Shown: in pieces, positions 49,795-55,700 of the stretch | Layout of the letters: the number at the start of each line of letters is the position of its first letter | Numbering within the stretch: position 1 is the stretch's first letter | Origin: Lampris incognitus | Lineage: Eukaryota; Chordata; Actinopteri; Lampriformes; Lampridae | Length of the DNA stretch: 64,000 bases | Assembly (NCBI RefSeq): GCF_029633865.1 | Contig: NC_079216.1 | Coordinates: forward strand, 19,194,677-19,258,676 | Reading direction: 5' to 3' | The notes under the pieces: model-generated | What the model saw: the letters and a program-made list of their open reading frames with translations, nothing else | Databases searched by the model: none | What the model was told of the DNA's origin: nothing | Made by a program: the position numbers and the translations under genes

Positions 49795-52700
49795 AATAGG
49801 TTGTTTGCATATGACGTCACGAAATACAGATGGAGAGCAGGAAGTGACTTTCTACACTATCACAAACTTTTGAAATGCCTATATGTTTGGCGTCATTAAC
49901 TGAGAAACCACAAGGAGGTTTTATTGAGCACCAAAAGTTGTTGTTCATGAGGGGGGGGGGGAATGAAAGAAATTGACCGAAAACGCCGGAAAAAATGGCT
50001 CGCGAACCGTCGTCTGCGGTCGGATAACGCGCGTGTGTGCAGTGACCACTTCGTCAAAAGAATCACTCTTCATAACATAAGGCTCATGTCCAACATATCT
50101 TACTTTCTGTTTATACCTTTCTCTCATGATATTGTCTAAACGAGCACAGTTCGGGCTAAACTAGCTCCATCTCGTCCATTCTGCTTTTCACTTCCTGCCC
50201 TCCATCTGAATCTCGCGCGTCATCAGAATCACGTGCCTGCAAACAATCTTATATAGTTGTAGTTGTAGGGAAGAGGAAAAGAGGAAGGCCAAAGAGGAGG
50301 TTTATTGATGTGGTGAGGGAGGACATGCAGGTGGCTGATGTTGTAATATTTGCTAGTAATATTTGATTTGCTAATGTCCCTTACGGCTTTCCGTAGCGCC
50401 ACAACAAAGTCACGTGATGTACGTAACAACGTCAGTTGGAATCCGGTCGGTGAATAAACACCCAGCACGAGAGAAGTCGTCCTTGCTTCATTAATGTTAT
50501 AAGTTAACATAGCCAGAGGGCACAGATCATTACATGGTGTCAGAGTAGCGGAGTTTAAATACCCAATATGGATTCGTACGGCGTTCCAGCTCCACGGATG
50601 GACTGGGAATCGGCGAACTTACCTGAAGCATGGAGACGATTTCGACAAACAACGGAGCTAATGTTCACGGGCCCCCTGCGCGGGAAGAATGAAGAGGAGA
50701 AATGCAGCTACCTCCTGCTCTGGATAGGGGAAAAAGGGCGCGATGTGCACAACACTTGGACACTCAGCGGAGAACAAGCCAAGAAGCTAGAAACGTACTA
50801 CGATAAGTACACTGAGTACATCACCCCCAAAGCAAACCCGATTTATGCCAGATATAAATTTCATGAAAAGATGCAGGGAGAGAGTGAATCCTTCGAACGA
50901 TTTGTAACTGAGCTAAAGCTCCTAGTCAAAGACTGTGGCTACCCAAATGCCGACGAGATGGTCAGGGACCGCATCGTGTTTGCCACCAACTCACCCAGAG
51001 TGAGAGAAAAGCTACTTAGCCAGGGAGCTGAGCTAACGCTAGAAAAAGCCATAGATGTAGCCCGCTCACACGAGCTAGCAAAGCAACAGCTAACGTTTAT
51101 GGGCCAGGGCAGCACACATGAAACGGTGCACGCAATAGGCAGAAAGACTTACAAACCGAACGCACCCAAAGCAGCTAACGCTAACTTCAGACAAAGGGAC
51201 GTTAGCACCGCCGCCAGGGCGTGTAGCTATTGTGGAGGGCTACACGGCGCTAAAGCCACTTGCCCAGCTAAGGGTAAACAATGCATTAAATGCAAGAAGC
51301 TCAATCATTTTGCTAAAGTATGCAAGTCTAGCTCCCAGGGACAGACAAAGTACTACCGCGGCACAGTACATGCCGTCGGAGAGAACCCAGAAGAGTGCAC
51401 CACTGACAGAGAACAGGAAGAACTGTACTTCGACAACATTACAGTGGAGAGCACCGCTGTGGGAGAACAGACAGAGCTGTACATAGACTGCATCTCAATA
51501 GAGAACAACGGAAAAAGCAACGAGCAGGCTTACGTAGAGGTTGGAATTGGCACACCTCCACAGAAGGTAAAGTTTAAACTAGACACTGGGGCACAGGCCA
51601 ATACTATTCCCACCAACCTGTTCCAGGCGCTGTTCAAAAATGTGACACTGAAACCAGCAATACACAGACTCACTGAATATGGAGGAGGCGCGCTGAGCGT
51701 GAAAGGCACATGCAAACTCAAATGTAAGTACAGAGACAATGCAATGATGCTGGACTTTTACGTCATTGACACAAACGCCCCACCAGTCATGGCAATGAAA
51801 ACATGCCGTGACCTAAACTTGGTAAAAATAGTGATGGCTGTGAGCGAGGAAAACAATGTCACATCACAGAGCATAATGGATGAGTATGCAGATGTTTTCC
51901 AAGGAATAGGAGAGTTCCCAGGCGAGTGCACCTTCCGCGTCACACCAGATGCAACGCCGGTCGTCTGCCCGCCACGCAGAATCCCCATCGCCCTACGCAG
52001 CAAACTGAGGGACGAGCTTGACAGCATGGAGAAAGGCGGCATAATCTGTAAGGTAACAGAACCCACAGAATGGGTGAACGCACTCGTCATTGTTGAGAAG
52101 CCAAAGACAGGCAAACTTAGAGTGTGTTTAGACCCCAGAGCTCTTAACAAAGTGATACAACGACCTCACTACCCCCTCCCCACGCTGGAGGACGCCACCA
52201 CAAAGCTTGCTGGAGCTGAGTACTTTAGCGTGTTAGACGCGCGGTCAGGCTATTGGGCCATCAAACTGAGCACTGAATCCTCAATGTTGACGACATTTAA
52301 CACAGTGTTTGGCAGGTATCGTTTCCTCAGACTGCCATTCGGAATCGTGTCCGCTCAAGACGAGTTCCAGAGACGCGTGGATGAAACATATGAAGGATTG
52401 GACGGTGTGACGGCCATAGTGGACGATATACTAGTGTTCGGCAAGACTAAAGAGGAACATGACCAGCGTCTCAGAGCGATGCTGAAGCGCACAAGGGAGC
52501 GAGGGGTGAGGCTCAACCCCGACAAGTGTCACATATGCGTGTCCGAGGTAAGCTACTTCGGCCACACGCTCTCACACGAAGGCATCAAACCAGACCCACA
52601 CAAGGTGAAGGCGGTCAAGGACATGCAACCCCCACAGAACAAAGCAGAGCTGGAGACAGTCCTCGGCATGATCAACTACCTCGCCAGATTTGCTCCACAC

Positions 52701-55700
52701 CTCTCACAGATAAACTCACCCCTCAGACAGCTTCTGAAACAGGACAGTGAGTTTGTGTGGGATGCAGTCCACGACAAGGCGTTCCAAGAGATGAAAAATC
52801 TCATTACACAGCACCCAGGTCCAGTACTCTCATATTTCGACCCGCAGAAAGAGCTGCGACTCCAAGTGGATGCATCCAAAAGTGGCCTTGGGGCTGTCAT
52901 GCTCCAAGATGGCAAACCAATTGCCTATGCGTCCAAGTCACTCAACAGCACTGAAGAAAACTACGCACAGATAGAGAAGGAGCTCTACGCTGTGGTCTTC
53001 GGCTGCAAGAGGTTCCACGAGTACATGTATGGACGAAAAGTGATTGTGGAGTCAGACCACAAGCCTCTGGAGGCAATACTAAAAAAGCCACTGGCAGCAG
53101 CACCACCCCGGCTGCAACGGATGATCCTGGCGCTCCAAAAATACGACATCCAAATCATCCACCGCCCCGGTAAGGACATACCGGTGGCCGACACACTGTC
53201 ACGCAAGTCAATAGAACACCACGACAGTGACCTACAGGAAGGGATGGAGGCCCAAGTGCACACAGTCCTCAGCAACATCCCTGTGAGCGACACAAGACTC
53301 ACAGAAATCAAGCAGGAAACAGCGCAAGATCCACAGCTCACCGCACTCAGACGAGCCACACTCACTGGCTGGCCAGACACAAAGAAAAAGTGCCCGCCCA
53401 GCATCCAGGAATACTGGAACCACAGAGCAGAAATCTCAGAAATGGACGGTATCCTGTTCAAAGGTGAGAGAATCATTGTCCCCCAAAAGCTTCGCAAGGA
53501 CATGATACAGCGCATCCATGCCAGCCACCTTGGCGTGGAAAAAAGCAAATGCCGAGCAAGAGACTTACTGTTCTGGCCTGGCATGGGGAAACAGATCGAG
53601 GATGCGGTAGCAGACTGCAGCATATGCCAAGAACGGCGCAGCGCAAATGCAAAGGAACCAATGATGTCACACGCCATACCCGAGCGGCCGTGGCAAGTGA
53701 TAGGCACAGACCTATTCACATGGAACTCACAGGACTTCATAGTCACTGTGGACTACTACTCCAGATTCTTCGAGCTAGAAAGACTTTACAGCTGCACCTC
53801 ATCTGCCGTCATCATGAAGCTGAAAGCAGCAATGGCTCGACACGGAATCCCCGAGACTATCATCAGCGACAACGGTCCGTGCTACAGCTCTGGTGAGTTC
53901 CGCAACTTCTCACAGACATGGGGTTTCTCACACACCACCACAAGCCCCCACTACCCACAGAGCAACGGCCTCTCCGAGAAGACTGTCCAGACGGCCAAAC
54001 GCATCCTGGACAAAGCCAAAGCTGAGAACAAAGACCCCTACATGAGCTTACTGGAGTATCGCAACACACCGGTGGACAACCTGAAATCACCGGCACAGCT
54101 ACTGATGAGTCGGAGGCTGCGGTCCATTCTCCCATCAACAGCAAAACACCTGCAGCCACAGATCGCCAGTCAGGAGGATGTTCACAAAAGGAGAGAGGTA
54201 TGTCAACAGCGCCAGCAGGCATACTACAACCGAACAGCCAAACCTCTGCCCCACCTGCCCGCAGGCACACCAATCCGCTTCCGGCAGGAGGATGGATCCT
54301 GGAGACCTGCAACTGTGGAAAGACCAGCGAACACAGACAGGAGCTACCACATCCAAACCAAAGAAGGTCAGATCTACCAACGCAACCGTCAACACCTGCG
54401 ACAAAGCAGAGTGAACACTCACACTACACACACACACACTTCACAGCAGACTGTTACCAGCGCTAACAACAACACACAAGCCCATCAGCAAGAGCATGCT
54501 GAACCTCCAGACACGAACAATCAGCGACAACCAGACACACAGCCTGGTTACACCACGAGGTCAGGTCGCACGATCAAACCAAGACAAATCCTTGACTTAT
54601 GAATGTTAAAAAAAGATAATTTTACACCAACCTGTACTATACCTGCTATGTTTTGAAAAGAAATATTTACAGCGTTCACTTACCTTGTGTACCTACCTGC
54701 TGTTTGCAGTTACCAGTAATGAAATGAAAAAAAAAGATGAAATGTTATTACGGTGTCACATTTAGACAGTGAAGGAAATGTTTTACACTACTTTGTTGCA
54801 GTCCAGTTATATAAGAGTTCCACTTTCATATTCTTTCTTATTAAGATTGTATTCGCTTATAAACGTGCTCAACGTGGTCTGTATCTCTGCAGAGAAAGCA
54901 GCACTTTTCAGAAAAAGGGAGATGTAATATTTGCTAGTAATATTTGATTTGCTAATGTCCCTTACGGCTTTCCGTAGCGCCACAACAAAGTCACGTGATG
55001 TACGTAACAACGTCAGTTGGAATCCGGTCGGTGAATAAACACCCAGCACGAGAGAAGTCGTCCTTGCTTCATTAATGTTATAAGTTAACATAGCCAGAGG
55101 GCACAGATCATTACAGATGTGACAGAGGAAGATGCAGAGGACAGGAAGGAAGTGGAAACGGATGATCCGCTGTGGCGACCCATAACGGGAGCAGCCGCAA
55201 GTAGTAGTAGTAGTAGTGGTAGTAGTAGATTATTAATAGTTGCATAGCAGGCTCGCTGGAGTACTTACAATGACCTACACAGTGAACATTCTGAAGTCAT
55301 CTATAAGGGCTTATTGTGTCTCCCCTGTGACAACTTGCTAACACGGTGTAGCAGTATTAGACTTGCGTTGGTGGCGGTGCCAACAAGGCTAAAAAGAAAG
55401 ATGTGTTCGCCAAAACGGCAGATGTCCGCCAGCGGTTCTCCTTAGTGTCTTGTGTCTCTATTGGCCGGCAGGTCTGTGGGGTCTGGTGAATAACGCAGGG
55501 ATCCTAGGCTATCCAGCTGACGGGGAGCTCCAGCCTTTGGCCACTTACAGACGCTGCATGGATGTGAACTTTATGTCCACTGTGGAAATGTGCCAGGTTT
55601 TCCTCCCACTGCTGCGCAAGTCCAGAGGAAGGATAGTCAACATGTTAAGCATGGCAGGTTAGTACAGGTAGTTCTGACCGATAAGACCGAGATAACGTTT

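Larger units (their letters stand above)
50342..55115 (+). mobile_element. Ty3/Gypsy element C, structurally intact
   Basis: 4774 bp. LTRs 50342-50534 and 54923-55115, both 193 bp, TG..CA, and identical by eye. TSD GATGT at 50337-50341 and 55116-55120. Primer site TGGTGTCAGAGTAGC (50535 on) is tRNA-Leu-like. Polypurine tract gaaaaagggaga at 54911-54922. One open gag-pol frame, no env. LTR identity and the open frame point to a very recent insertion that may still be active. Confidence 0.95.
50264..55230 (+). mobile_element. RTE-like LINE 3' end, split by element C
   Basis: 50264-50341 (gaggaaggccaaagaggagg and onward) and 55121-55228 (gacagaggaagatgcagagg to the AGT-rich tail) join across element C and match the 3' end of the LINE at 35.18-35.30 kb. 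This LINE stub was the target of element C. Confidence 0.8.

Noticed and set aside
49963-50070. Host THAP gene exon
   Set aside because: Half a THAP domain only, between inverted repeats; a transposon remnant is simpler.
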